Source: Gnetum montanum (taxonomy: Eukaryota > Streptophyta > Gnetopsida > Gnetales > Gnetaceae). Taken from it: a DNA stretch of 64,000 nt. The position numbers and the translations under genes were made by a program. The DNA lies in the NCBI GenBank assembly GCA_015680685.1, contig MNCI01004678.1, positions 734,585-798,584 of the forward strand, written 5' to 3'. Positions within the stretch are counted from its first letter, which is position 1; every line of letters begins with the position of its first letter. A model generated the notes under the pieces. That model saw only the letters and a program-made list of their open reading frames with translations, was not told the origin of the DNA and searched no databases. Below are positions 1 to 12,190 of the stretch, piece by piece.

Positions 1-1392
1 TTTTCTACCATTCCACTCTTGACCAAATATCAGGAAGTTGACCAAATCAAATAAGTCTTTGCATGGTGTGATTCTCACGTAAAAAAAAACTAGTGAGAAT
101 TCAAAGCACACCCCTTATACATAATAAGAAACATGGGCCACAAGCACTGGTTATGGCACTGGAAAGACATGTTACCCATGCCTGAAGGTTCCCTCTAACT
201 GAGGCCCTTTCTCACTTCTTGCTTCTTTATCTTTCTCTTGTTGGAATAGTGGTGGCTCTATTGATTCATTCTTGTTACTTTAGGAGGATGGATTGGTCAA
301 GTGTGTTGGTGCAAGGTCATTGGATGTGGTTAATTTGGATCTGGATTTGAAGTGAATTCTATTAAGTCACCTTAACCACATAATACACAAGGGACTTTAC
401 ACAACCTTGATCTTGGGATCCCATTTCATTCTCTCTTCCACCTCATTGCTAGTTTTATGATCAGTCTATATCTTGGTTGCTGCATTATTATTCTTTGGTA
501 AACTCTTGTGAGTAAGTACTTAACCATTGTTTCCAGATGTCATTCCTAAAGCCTACAGACTCTTTGCTTTGTGGGTATGTTAGGGCATAAAGGGAATTAG
601 CCTACTTTAGGGAGGATCCACTAGCATTCCTTTTTGGTGCAAGTGTTAAGTTCCTTTCCTTAAACATTTCCTGCAATTAACCATTTCCCATTTCAACCCA
701 TCCATGACATCCAATTTTGTTTTATTGGCTTCACCATTATTATTACTCTATTCTTCCTTGTTCTTTCGTTTTCCATTTTATTGCTATTGGAGGTTTGCTA
801 TTAGTCATGGGGGCCCTGTCAGAAAATTTTCCATTCCATTACTTATCTCACCCTTACACCTTGGGTAGTCACCAGTGATAAGCCTCTAACCCAGTATCTG
901 CCATACCCACAACCTAGCCAATGTGCTTCATAGCGAGGCAAGGTATTAATCACATTATATCTTATCTATCCTCACTAATTCATGACTATGTTATGTGTGC
1001 AAATGGCGATTACATGAATAATGGACTGGGATAGAAGGGAGCACTCAAGATGGACTAGAGTTGAAGCACTTATGCAAGGAACACACATCATATGGCCATG
1101 GATGAACAACAGTGTGCACAATCTTGACATTGGTAGCAACACACTTCATTTTCTTTTCTCTCTCTCTCCGAGCTATCAAATAAGGGTCTGGATGTCATCT
1201 ATGTACGGTGTTCACCACAATGGGTATGAACACCAATGTTGTAATATGTTTGTCAATCTGTTCACCGGGCACTTTGAGTCTATCATTCTATGTCACTATT
1301 AGATTGTCATACGGTCAATAATCCCATACCTTTCCAATATTTTGTAATGAACTTGAGGATGAGTTTTATTCAGTCATGGGTGTATGATGAAC

Positions 1393-1480
1393 CGCAATAT
1401 TGGGACTACGATATCAGATCCATGATATCGGGTCTACGATAACGGAGCCTACCAAGTGATATCGGACATCCGATATTGGA
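1393..1480 (+). repeat. GATATC-palindrome cluster upstream of LTR TATA box
   Basis: Four to five imperfect copies of a cgatatcg-type palindrome, about 17-20 bases apart, end just before the TATA box. The same cluster is present in the inverted copy at 51590-51649, where the palindromes are better preserved. Such a position suggests a promoter-proximal control array of the LTR (inference). Confidence 0.6.
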
Positions 1481-1495
1481 ACCTCTCTCATTGCC

Positions 1496-1503
1496 TATAA
1501 ATA
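1496..1503 (+). promoter_or_regulatory. TATA box of LTR copy A
   Basis: TATAAATA followed by agaggcgggc. The same box with the same context lies at 51565-51572 on the minus strand in copy B. Confidence 0.6.
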
Positions 1504-2228
1504 AGAGGCGGGCACACTTGGTTTTGACATTAATTTCTTAGTCCCTTACCCAAACTCTTGTAGTTTTCCCTTTCCAAAGTTAGAATTATTTCTGAGTGCC
1601 TAGAGTAGGAGTCATAAAGTGAATAGATCTTTATTCAAGCATTGTATACCTGAGCACACCTTGTGTCTAAAAATAAAGACGAACTTTATGATAAACCGTA
1701 CAACATTCAAAATAGCTTATTTATTGCATTTAATGTTATTTACAATTGTTTAATGCTTTTGTTAGTTAATTGATGTTGCTTTTTATTAATTCATTAATTT
1801 TCACAAGTAAGCACACTTATTACAACCACTTTGAGCATACATGGAACACTTGGTAACCTAGTAACAACTAGCGTTTGGTAATCCCAGTAGTGTTACACTG
1901 GTTTAGGATGTGTGTGGAGAGTGGGAATGGATGCTAGTGTTAGGACTAGTTAGAACTTAGCATATTAGTTAAATTAAATTAGTTACTTAATTATTTCACT
2001 TCTCCCTTTTAGCACTAGGACATAAACATAAAAAGCATAAAAATCATATACCTCAAGTTTACTTAACCATATAATCGTGCCATACAAGTAAGCTTGGGAA
2101 GACAATAGTCACCTAAACCATCCTTGTTCTGTGAAGGTGCATAAGCACTTGGTCCTTAGAGTTCGACTGGATTGCGTGTAACACTCATATTCGTATGGTT
2201 GAGCGTAGGGGTACCTCGCCACTCATCA

Positions 2229-3480
2229 GTAACCAAAGAAAAACCTAGCCCTTAAGTTACCTATGTCACATGAACACATAATGGCATGGACATACCATAA
2301 CAATATGAAAGATTAGAATATCTAATTTTGTAGGCCAAGTCTAGTAAATGAGACAACAAAGATTTTTCACCTAAGCCATTTGACACAACATGTTGAAATC
2401 CTTAGTGTTAGCAACCATTTGGGACTACCAACGTTTAGCCTCTAGTTCCACGACTTTGGGGTCATGGGAAACGAAGATGCTCTATCAAATAGGATTTAGG
2501 TGCCTGCTAGTCTCTAACAACACCAAGGCCTAGATACCTCCAAATAAAGTTAGTGGTTATAGAGAGAACTAAAAGTGAATGTGTGTTTGCTATTATGATT
2601 GCTGAAATAATGGGGTTTATGTATGAAATTGTGACTGGTTATCATAAAAAAAACTAGCTAACTTTGTCAAACAATTTGAGTCATTAAAATTCCTATTTTT
2701 TCAAATCACTTAGTCTATATAGTCCCTATAGTATGTTACTTGAAACAAATAAAATTTTATAAAAATGCTTGAGCATAATTCTGCCAATTTACTCCTAATT
2801 TCTCCCAAGAGAAAGTTCCACAGAAAAACTAGAAATAAAGTGAGATTCAAAGGATTTAGAAAGAGAAAAGAAAAGAAAGCAAATTTGTGTGAGTCTCAAA
2901 CATTTAGGCAAGAAAAATCGAATGTGATGAAACACTTCGTAATAAAGTTATTTCAATTCAATCTAAGTATAACAAATTTTTCGTAAAAGACAATCTTATT
3001 ACACTACCAAAACTGTTTGTAAACAACAAGTACAAGCTTTCGTTTGGCTAGTTAATAGTTGTCAAGAATTGCAAATACTAGAACTAGTGAAAAAATCTGA
3101 CAATTTCAAGATTGAAGTTCCAAGGCAATAAACTATAAAAGAAATGAAGTTATTTCAAACAAGCCAAAGTATCAAAGATTTTATAGATCCTCTAGACTCA
3201 AATAGGCAATTTCTATAAGACATTACTATTAGATTTCTCAAGATGCTTTTCTAAGACAACATAAGCTCTTATATGGCAATCCTAATAGAAGTCTAGTATT
3301 GCACAAAAACAAAGCTATAAGAGCGATCAGAAAATCCCAAAACTAAATGCCAAGCACAATACTATCTAAACCATCAGCTAAGAAACTAAGACAAAATGAG
3401 AAGAAAAGAATTCATAGGATTTAAACAAAGCAATTGAATTAAAGAATTGGCAACTGATCTTACAATCTTCAATATCTTCT
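2229..3480. other. AT-rich intergenic stretch, nothing recognised
   Basis: No domain, RNA gene or clear repeat boundary is visible. The short open frame at 2765-2986 is a low-complexity Lys/Arg-rich translation of A-rich DNA and is not supported as a gene. Confidence 0.4.
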
Positions 3481-3522
3481 TCTTGATCTGCCACCCATTT
3501 TCAACTTCTACCCTTAAAGCTC

Positions 3523-3735
3523 TATTTATAGTTGCTTCTAGGTAGTTACAAACATCATGAAAAATTAAGGTGGGTTACAAACATTATGGGGGTTTGTTAT
3601 AACAACCATAGAATTAAATGTTATAGTTGACAGAGTTACAACATCATGGGAAATTCAATTGCAACCAGTAAGGGAGGCTACAACTACTATAGAGGAAGTT
3701 ACAACCACCATGGTAGTTAGTTATAACATATTATA
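3523..3735 (-). promoter_or_regulatory. LTR-like promoter: subrepeats plus TATA box, minus strand
   Basis: On the minus strand a TATAAATA box (3523-3530) is preceded by about 190 bases of degenerate tandem units built on gttacaac..catcatgg (roughly 30 bases each). Subrepeats directly before a TATA box are typical of LTR U3 regions. The element itself is not identified. A (TA)n run follows at 3729-3748. Confidence 0.45.
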
Positions 3736-3818
3736 TATATATATATAATTGACACTTGTCCCATTTTTCATACAAAAAAATTGTATTATTTTTATTATAT
3801 GTATTTTTTATCATTATA

Positions 3819-4223
3819 TTAATTTTTAATGCAAAACACCCATCCACTACATCTACTAAATGTATCCTTTAGCATATCTACATCTGCTGACCAGGGAAGA
3901 TTGCCAACGAACACTTTGAATGCAATATCAACACCAAAAATAAGAGAAGGTCTTCTTACTTCCTTTTGCACTTCTGAAATGTTAACCTTTAAAACACGAC
4001 TTGATACTTGCAATTCATTAAATTTATTAATTGTCACCTTTACTTCTTCAGTTGTGCTTAGTGTGACAAATCCAAATCCTTTACTTTTGCCTAAAGCCCT
4101 GTCATAGATTACCTCTACAGTCTCAACAACACTGACCAGATCACCTCCAATGCTATTTGGCAACCTTGTTGTTGTGCATCTAATACCAATAATGAGGTGA
4201 TCCATATTTAAGTTGGGTCCCAA
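3819..4223 (-). pseudogene. Fragment of chloroplast RRM ribonucleoprotein gene
   Basis: An open minus-strand frame of 134 codons contains the second half of one RRM: VEVIYDRALGKSKGFGFVTL (RNP1 octamer KGFGFVTL), then a linker and the start of a second RRM with RNP2 VFVGNLPW. This order and the VEVIYDR lead-in are characteristic of plant cp28/29/31-type chloroplast ribonucleoproteins, which bind and stabilise plastid mRNAs. The first RNP2 and everything after the start of the second RRM are missing, and no transit peptide is present. It is best read as a truncated pseudogene or a lone exon copy next to retroelement sequence. Confidence 0.65.
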
Positions 4224-5025
4224 ATGTTGTTCTTAGAGTTTTTGATGTTACATACAAGCTTGTCATTATTGCATTATAAAGAACTTTAATCCCTTTTTCC
4301 TTGTACCAGTCAGATGTTTGCCTTTTACCACCAAATCCCACGCATGTATGAAACCTTGGTATCCAATGAAAAAATATAACCTTTTGTCAAAGCAGGTCTT
4401 TCATATGATGCAACAGAGATGAGATTTTGTGACTGCAAGCTTCTCGTCTTGGTTCTTGGGGCTTTCATTGGACAGACAAGTGAGTTTGACCTAGTTTTAA
4501 AACTAACAATTCTCTACTTTGGGTCCTTGTTTGCGAGTTTCTATGGAAAATGGGGCCTACAAGGTTAATGGTGTTTAGATGGAAGCTCTCTTATCTGTGT
4601 CCATGGATTTTATTAACATTGCTGTTGCGGCTGTCAGGGCTTGGTCGCTCTGTTTCTATGGCAAGTTTCACAGGGTTGCGATCAAGGGTTGTTCTTCACT
4701 TTTGACCATGGTTCTAGTGGATGGTAGGGTTTCTTACTGTTGTGTTGAGAACTATGGTAGCTAGTGGCCCCAAGAACTGTCTATTACTGTAAATACCAGT
4801 TTGTTGTGGATTTTTCTTCTAGCATCTTGGTGAGCATGTTCCATTTTTTCTATTTTTCTTTTTCATAATACATTCTTTATTCTGATTCCCTAAAGTGGTT
4901 GGGTTGGGGCCCAACGAGTTTGCATGACACAAACTATGTCTTCATTTTTTGATGTTAGAGAGAAAATATGTAAAATAATGGAATTCTCCACCAATGATTC
5001 ATAACCCATTGACAATACTTCTAAA
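4224..5025. other. Unassigned sequence, possible 5' leader of the LINE
   Basis: No domain is recognised. Part of it may be the untranslated leader of the LINE whose ORF1 becomes readable at 5026. This rests only on adjacency and orientation. Confidence 0.3.
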
Positions 5026-5893
5026 ATGGATGAAAATGACAACATTTTACGATTTGACTTCCCCAAAGACATCTTTGATCAAACTGTTCAAACCTTTACC
5101 CATCTCTATGCAATCAATTTTTTTACTAGCAGGATTCCTCTTACCTTAGATTTTCAAGATTGGGTTAAAAAATTTTGGGAACCTCATAACATAAGATTAA
5201 TGTTGGCCTCTAAACTTACTAGAGGATTTTTTTCTTTTTGCTTTTGAAACCAAGGCTATAGCTGACTTCATGAAACAACAATCAATTTGGGACGTCTATG
5301 GATCCTTTTTAGTGCTTCAACCTTGGAAGGAGGATTTTGACCCCAAAAAAGAGAGTAAAAGTATTTTGCTAGTTTCGATAGAATTTCCAAGGCTCCCTTC
5401 TCATTTTTCTCCCCATGTTGACATTCTCACTACGTAGGTTAGGGAGGTCATCGATATGGAGTCCTTTTCAAGTTTCCGTCCACAACCAACTCAGTGAGTG
5501 TATGTGAAAACTAATATGCAAAAGCCATGTCTCGACTCATTGAAATTTAATGTAAAGGAAAGGACTTTTGTTCAAAAAATTTCATATCTTATGCTTCCAA
5601 TATGTTGTTATTATTGTCTTAATCCTAACCATTGAAAAGCTCAATGTCCAAAGTTATTGGCCAAGCTTGAAGCCAAGAGAATTTTAGCAGAACAGGTTAG
5701 TAAAGAATTAAAAGATAAAAATATATCTAAGGATATAGGTAATGATATTGTCGAGGTGCACTTGGCTAACCCTTCTTCTTCAAACCCCAAGATGTCAGAT
5801 GTAGAGGAGATGAATATTGAGGATATCGATGTTACCAAGACTCCTCTTAACCAAGAAGGGGTCCCAAAAGATGCTACTAGTGGCTGGGAGTGA
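5026..5893 (+). pseudogene. LINE ORF1 (DUF4283-like domain plus zinc knuckle), broken
   Basis: The first frame (5026-5247) contains an RxxLTLDFQDWVKKFW-type segment. After a frameshift near 5245 it continues through FLVLQPWKEDFDP, the usual core of the DUF4283 domain in plant LINE ORF1 proteins. A zinc knuckle of the C-x2-C-x4-H-x4-C form is readable at about 5603-5650 (CYYCLNPNH, one stop, KAQC). ORF1 proteins of this kind bind element RNA. In-frame stops make this copy non-functional. Confidence 0.7.
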
Positions 5894-6105
5894 GCTACCT
5901 AGAAATCTTATGCCTCAATCACATAAGATAATCCTATCTTTAGCAATTCCCCTAAAGGGCACCAATCCCCAGTGGTTGCTAATGCTAATCAATTCACTAG
6001 CAGAAGAACACATGCTCGTCATCCTTTAGTAAATAACTTTGAGGCTAGGAATTCTTTTAAGGATTTAGTGGTTGAGGGGGATCCTCCTTCATCTTCACAA
6101 ACATA

Positions 6106-9100
6106 ATGAAGTGTTGCTCATGGAATGTTAGGGAACTCTTGGATCCCTATAGAAGATATACAGTTCGAGATTTTATTCGTAGGCATTCCCTTGATGTTGT
6201 TTGTATTCAAGAAGTTAAAATCCAAGGATTCCATCTTCAAACCTATTGTAAGAGTATTTTTTCCAATAGTTATTATGTCTCCTCTCAAAGGGGGAGCTAT
6301 AATTCTTCTTCACAGTAAGTCGTAGGAGTCTATTATTGATCATAGTTGTGATAATTTAGGGCATTATTGTTGTGTTCAGTTACAATATGCTAATGAAATC
6401 CTAGGGATTGTTTCCATTTATGCTCCTTGTAATATGAATGATAGGAAGCTTCTTTGGAATTAGCTTGGGCACAACTTGCCTACAGTTAATTGGATCATCG
6501 TAGGAGACTTTAATATGATTGAGCATCCAAAGTATAAATTTGAATAGAGAGGTGGTTTGGACAATAAGGAGCTTTCTATTTGGCTTTTGTTGAAGAGCAA
6601 ATTGAATTTGCAAGAAGTTAATGGAAACTACCCCTTTTCTAGTACTTCTAATTGGTTTACTTAGAGCAATGCTAGACATGGAACCTCTTACATTTCTTCT
6701 AGGTTGGATCGGGTTTGCCTATCTGTGAATGCTTTTATTCAACTTAATACCACCAACAGTGCTTCAGTTCAGGTAGATTATACCCAAGTTTTGTCAAATC
6801 ATTACCATATCCACTGGTCTCTTTCCCTCTTTGGTTGCTCCTACTCTTCTAATGACCTTTATATTTTTAACACTACCTTTCTTCATAGTAGCTCCCTTTG
6901 CTCTTTATTGATGCAAATATGGAATCTGCATCCTAAACCCCTTGGAGAAGATGGTTGGATTGATTGGTGAACTAATGCTTGTACCTACTTCCAACGGTTT
7001 TCCAAACATGCAGGTAAACTGGTGGCTTCAAGACTAAATTCTCATAAGTCCAACCTTCATAAGAAAATCTCCTTATTACAAAATGCCATTAATAGAGGTG
7101 AAGCTATTGAGGCTCAATTCTGTAGCTTGCAAATTGCCAAGGAGAACATGCATATAATTGATCACCATGAAGCTAGAGGTGTCCACCTTCACACTCATCT
7201 TTTTTGGCTCTGCATGGGTGACTAGGCTACTAAAGGATTTTTTTGTCTTCTCAAAGGGAGATACCTATTCCTTAAAATCCCAACTATTCAAGTTAATGAT
7301 AATATCTTTACCTCCAAGATAGACATTCTATAGGCTTTCTTTGAGTTCTACTCTCAATTTTTTTGAAAAGAAGCTATTGATCCCACTACAATTAATACCT
7401 GGTTATGAGTTATTACTCCTTTTAATCGTTCCATCTTTGGTGATGCTTCTCTTTTTTCTAAATAGGATCTTGGTAAAGCTCTTCAGCAACTCCACAATGG
7501 CAAAGCCCCTAGTATGGATGGTCTCCCTATATAATTTTTCAAGAAATTCTAGCCTACTCTTCAAGATATTGTCTATAGTGTGTATAAGGAAGCTCTTAGG
7601 AAAGGTTCCTTTGGCAAACAGATCAATGCTAGTATTATTAAGCTTCTACCCAACTCAGGAGATCGTATGTGCATTAGCAACTAGCACCCTATCACTCTTT
7701 TAAATGTTATCTACAAAATTGTGCTAAACCTATAGCCAATAAATTAAAACCTTTTCTTCCTCATCTCATAAGCAAAGAGTAAACTCATATTATTCAAGGT
7801 AGGTATATTTTGGACAATATTGTTATTGCTGTTGAGGGCTTGAATTGGGCTTCTTCCACTAATCAAAATGTCATTCTTCTTAAGCTCGATTTTGCTAAAA
7901 CTTATGACATGCTTGACTGGTCCATTTTGAGAAGTATAATCAAACATCATAACTTAGGTACTATTTTTGATAGACATATTGATCTAGTTTTGTTAGAGGC
8001 CTCTTCAGATATGTATATTAACAGAACCTTTTCTAAGGTTATTGAGCTTTAAAAATCAGTTTGTCAAGGGTGCCCTTTAGCTCCTTATCTTTTTATCCTT
8101 GCTATTGATGCTCTTGGAGTTGTTCTTAGATCTCACAATGAATCTATGAGGCTAAAAGGTATCTCTCTTCCACAAGAAGGAAAGGATCTCATTTATAGCT
8201 AGTTTGCGGAAGACACTTTTCTTGAGGACCATAATGATTTTAACATTGCCTTGGATTGCATTGACATCTATTATAGAGCCTCGAGAGCTAAAATCAATTG
8301 GAACAAAACGTAAGCTATTCGGTCTAGCTTCTCTCCAAGGCCTACTTGGACTTATCATTTTAATATCAAGTGGCTTTCTCCTACCAATGTTTTCACCCTT
8401 TTGGGTATCCCGATTGCTTTATTTGCTACTCCCACTACCTTATGAAATAATGTGGTGGAAATAGTGAAACATAAAGCTTTGAAATGGGCTTCTAAACCCT
8501 TATCTTTTACAGGTAGATTTATTGTAGTTAATCATATTTTGTGCTCCACTCACATGTACTATTCTTCCTTTATGGCTCATTTCAAATCTTCCTTTCAGTG
8601 CATCAACAAAATTCTTAGGAATTATTTATGGGGGAATAAGGACAATCACAAAGCTTTTCATTGAGTTGCTTGGGATATTTGCACTTTAAGTAAGGAGCAC
8701 AGGGGCTTGGGCCTTGCCTCTATTGAGCACCAAAGTATTCTCTTGGCCTCCAAGTGGGTCACTCACTGTATAGAAGGAGATGAAGCTTGGAAGATCCTTT
8801 TTAGGCATAACATTTTTTGTTTTGGTAATCACCATGGATGGAAAAACACTCATTGGAGCAATTGGATCATTAACGGAGGTTCTCAAAAGATTATAGGTTC
8901 TTTCTTGTTCAAGCAAATTTGGCGGTGTTAGAGTTAACTTGAAGGCTTTTTGCAATGGAAACCTTCCTGGATAAGCTTAAACTCTTTGTTGATGCAATCC
9001 ATCTAGTGGTCTCCTATTTTCAAAAAGAGTTTGGGTTGGTTTTATGATGAGTTCTCTCATAGAGCTAATCATTTTGCCCATCACAATCTCCACCATGTTG

Positions 9101-9680
9101 CTCAATTATTTACTATTAGGAATGATTCTACTACCCTCTCTTGGCAATATGCCAAAATAAAATGGGGGCTTTAAAGACAGTACACTCTTATTTACCAGAG
9201 CATGTTCTCTCCAACTTTGGTCTTCCTAAGTTGCATAATAATACTCCTTGGTATGACAATTGGCTTTGGCCTGATGGCTCCCCTTTGCATTCTTTACGCC
9301 TTTCTAAACCAAATCTTGGTTTCATGTGCAAGAATTCCAACTCTCTACTTTAAATAGAAGATGAGTGTGCATCTTGAGGATCACCATTGGAAAGTTATTT
9401 TTTATCATGTTTGGACTTCTAAGGCCCAACCTAAGCACCGTTTCTTTTTCTAGTCCTTAATTCATCAAGGTCTTCCCATTGGACATAGGCTTCACTTTTT
9501 AGGAGTTGATTGCCCTAAATGCACCATTTGTCAAATTTGGAAGCGGTGTCAATCTCTCCAAGTTTTAATTCCTAATCGTTATGTTGGTTTTCCTCTATGT
9601 ATCTTCAAAGATGACTGTGTTAAGCGACACCTTCAAAAAGCTTGGAAAATCTTATTTGAAATTATTTTCTTTATTGGGAA
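6106..9680 (+). pseudogene. LINE ORF2 (endonuclease, reverse transcriptase), broken
   Basis: It starts at ATG 6106 with an AP-endonuclease-like N-terminus (CCSWNVREL, then VVCIQEVK). A GDFNM motif follows near 6510. Reverse transcriptase blocks follow: a KAPSMDGLP-like motif near 7505, ILLKLDFAKTYDMLDW near 7880 and CQGCPLAPYLFILAIDAL near 8070. The catalytic box reads FAEDT instead of F/YADDT near 8206. After that come a WGNKD...GLGLASI segment (about 8630-8720) and a zf-RVT-like stretch (CPKCTIC near 9510). Numerous stops and frameshifts interrupt it. Confidence 0.75.
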
Positions 9681-9754
9681 ATGTCGTGTGTGTAGAGGTA
9701 GATACCTAGTATCAAAACACCAACAATATTGAATTTGAATATGGTATGAAATGC

Positions 9755-9782
9755 TCTATTGCTATTGCTATTGCTATTGCTA
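9755..9782. repeat. (TTGCTA)n microsatellite
   Basis: Four to five perfect hexamers at the 3' side of the LINE; they may mark its tail region. Confidence 0.7.
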
Positions 9783-9867
9783 GTAATGTTTAACTTCAAT
9801 ATTGAGAACTGGCCGTACCAATAACATTACTTTTTCATAAGTGTTTTTTCTTTTGTCTTGTTGCAGG

Positions 9868-9990
9868 TGACCGGGGGTGTGGGGTTTCCGTTTTCCACCA
9901 TTGATCTGGCAATGTATACGGCAGCATTTCCCCCTCCGATAATGACGAACTCTCTGTTCTCGTTGACGAAGGATGTGGAGCAAGTGACAG
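9868..9990 (-). pseudogene. Fragment of monodehydroascorbate reductase gene (N-terminal FAD motif)
   Basis: The minus-strand frame reads FVNENREFVIIGGGNAAVYI followed by ARSMVENG. This matches the start of the mature part of organellar plant monodehydroascorbate reductases, where a REFVIVGGGNAAGYAAR-type Rossmann GxGxxA motif binds FAD. The enzyme regenerates ascorbate with NAD(P)H. Only about 35 codons are present, and sequence after the motif does not continue into the family. The fragment is preceded in the same frame by a terpene synthase-like remnant. Confidence 0.6.
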
Positions 9991-10059
9991 GCGAGGCTTT
10001 TGAGGCGATGTTTTTGGTGTATTAGACATGCCAGGTGTAGAAATGCCAATAGAGACCTT

Positions 10060-10420
10060 GGCAAGTGACCTCAAACTGAAACACGAAGAAGAAAGAAGAA
10101 AAAGACGTCGATGCCATTTGCTTTACATATTCTCTAAGCAACACCGTCAAATGTACCAACGCATCTTCTGTGCTGCACCCTGGATGCTCTTTTTAGCCAA
10201 CAATCCGCTGCCGTTAATCCTTGCCTAGATTCTCAAAATCTTGTATATCGTCATGAAGCCTGCAACTTCTTCCACAAATTTCATCGAACTTGGTCATACA
10301 TGGAATCGACTTTTGCGGGATTTGAGCGAAAAAGAGTCGCATATCAAAAGTCTTCCAGTAAAATAGACAATCCGCATTTTTGTGCGGAAGCCAATGCCTT
10401 TCATTTTGCAGATGCTGCTG
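10060..10420 (-). pseudogene. Terpene synthase C-terminal remnant
   Basis: The minus-strand frame contains CGRSCRLHDDIQDFE, which resembles the NSE/DTE metal-binding helix region of plant terpene synthases. After two stops and a short deletion the same frame reads HPGCSTEDALVHLTVLLRE, matching the x-PG-x-T-EEDA-helix that follows this motif in gymnosperm diterpene synthases. A further segment, FEVTCQGLYWHFYT, fits the next conserved helix. Stops show it is dead. Assignment is from memory of the family pattern; a database search would settle it. Confidence 0.5.
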
Positions 10421-10873
10421 CACCTGCACGCTCCTCTCCGCCGGGCTATCGCCATGATTAGATATGATCTTCCGAGTATTTTGTCTTGCAACGGGTCGGT
10501 TCTGCCCCTGCGCCTGTGTCTAATTCTGATCTTGCTCTTGATTTTGTAGGTTCGTAACAATACATGGTTCATCGTCCAGTAGGTTTCTAGAGCTCCGCGC
10601 ATTCGTTTTCATTTCTTATCAGCTTTTGTTATGTGCCACTAAGGTAACAGTTCTGCTCGCTTCCATACCAATTAAAACCTTAATGCACCCCAAAAACTTC
10701 CATGTTTGACAATGCGTCAAACTTGAATTGCTTGAATTGCTCCATAAAGGTTTGTGAATATTGAATTTCGAAGTACAGATATCTATCTATGTTACGCTTG
10801 AAGAGGGATGATTTTTTTTTACTGTTCTACAAAATCTACTTCCAACCATTGCTCTGCAGCCACAGAGCTGGCG

Positions 10874-10966
10874 TCCAACATCCATCTGGCTGGGTTGTAC
10901 TCTTCTTTTTATCTGGCTTCCAACATTCATGTGTGGCCGGGTTGTACTCTTCTTTTTATCTTTGGT
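10874..10966. repeat. Tandem duplication, about 46-base unit
   Basis: Two copies of a unit containing gggttgtactcttctttttat, with an 8-10% difference. Confidence 0.75.
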
Positions 10967-10981
10967 ACTCCAGGAATAGCC

Positions 10982-11140
10982 TTAAAATATTCAATTATCT
11001 TGCATGAGTGCTCACGAAGAAGTCCAAAGTAGACAACTTGACCTCTTCTCTTCATGAGTCTTAAAATATTCAATTATCTTGAGCGAGTGCTCACGAAGAA
11101 GTCCAAAGTAGACAACTTGACTTCTTCTCTTCATGAGCTA
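10982..11140. repeat. Tandem duplication, 79-base unit
   Basis: Two near-identical copies beginning taaaatattcaattatctt (starts at about 10982 and 11061), differing at a few positions. Confidence 0.8.
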
Positions 11141-11829
11141 GAGTTTATCAAAGGATTCAAAAATTTCAATGCTAGGTTGATGAATGGTACAAACAATTGT
11201 TCTTCTAGTAGGTGTTGATAGTATTATGGATGGTTCTCTCTCAACTACTCCATGGAATGGAAAAAATGTGCCAACATTTCTACATAGGATATCAAGGTAC
11301 CCAACCTTTACCTAGTTGGAATATTTACAAAGAAACTCAAGTAGATCAATGGTTGAGATCAAAGAAAAAAATGAACACACTACTGCCACTTATCACTTGC
11401 TTTTTCCTATATTTAAAATATAAAATCTTATTTTTAAAACAACAAGAGTTTTTCTAAAAGATAAAATCAATAAATAAACTATAAAACTAAGGCTTGCTAA
11501 AACTCACACTCTCCAACCTTTAAATAAACTACAATTAATTAAAGATAATCAACTTCGTATAAACAACCTTTAGAAAACATATATAAAACATGACACACAA
11601 ATATACCTATCATATTATCCATAACTTATTATCAATTCCATGCTACCTATCAACTAGCCAAATATCAATACTAAAAAACATAATACTAAAAACATAATAT
11701 TAATATCAATCGCATTATTACCAAACATATAAAATACATATTAATACACATGCATAATGACAATATATTGATGGCCTTTACCACTAAGACAACTTACGGT
11801 ACTAACATGGGTGGCTAAACACGAGGTAT
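11141..11829. other. AT-rich intergenic stretch, nothing recognised
   Basis: No coding, RNA or repeat signal that I can support. Confidence 0.4.
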
Positions 11830-12190
11830 TACATACAAGCTAAGAAGAAGCTTCACATTGTCATAAGAATTTTCCAACATTTTAAAATCACCACCAAAAA
11901 GCAAATGAATATTTGAAAAACTTTGAAGAAGAGATTAAGGGTAATTCTATCTGCAAAATTAGTAGGAGCATAAATGCTACAAATACTAAAGTAACTTTAA
12001 GCACCTTGAAGGACTATAGAGACTACAAATTTTTTTTCTTGAAAGATAATTGTATTAGATTAAAAGTGATTGATAATAAGAGTTGCAACACTTTCACTTT
12101 TATTATGATTGGTACACTAGAATTATAAAAAATGTTATTATAAGCCATGATTACATGTGAATTGAAAATCTTAATTTTTTATAAAGAATA
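11830..12190 (-). pseudogene. LINE endonuclease fragment, minus strand
   Basis: In minus-strand frames with one shift, the sequence reads SICSIYAPTNFADRI, then a hydrophobic stretch and GGDFKMLENSYDNV. This is the IYAPN...GDFN core of the AP-endonuclease domain of plant LINE ORF2. No reverse transcriptase follows. Confidence 0.55.

Larger units (their letters stand above)
1..2228 (+). mobile_element. LTR-like repeat, copy A (truncated by window start)
   Basis: This stretch matches the reverse complement of about 50855-53045 almost end to end, with many substitutions. Shared landmarks in order are an A-run next to gtgagaattcaaagcacacc, a palindrome-rich block (1393-1480), a TATA box (1496-1503) and a block ending near ccactcatca at about 2228. 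No protein domain is visible. A TATA box about 90 bases after a repeat block, with no coding sequence, fits a long LTR (solo or partial) of a retrotransposon. The family is not identified. The left end lies outside the window. Confidence 0.6.
5000..9700 (+). mobile_element. Decayed L1-type LINE with ORF1 and ORF2
   Basis: A two-ORF non-LTR retrotransposon in the + strand, about 4.7 kb. It carries a DUF4283-like ORF1 with a zinc knuckle, then endonuclease, reverse transcriptase and a C-terminal zinc-binding region in the expected order. Many stops and frameshifts show it is dead. I could not place a target-site duplication or a poly(A) tail, so the ends are approximate. Confidence 0.8.
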
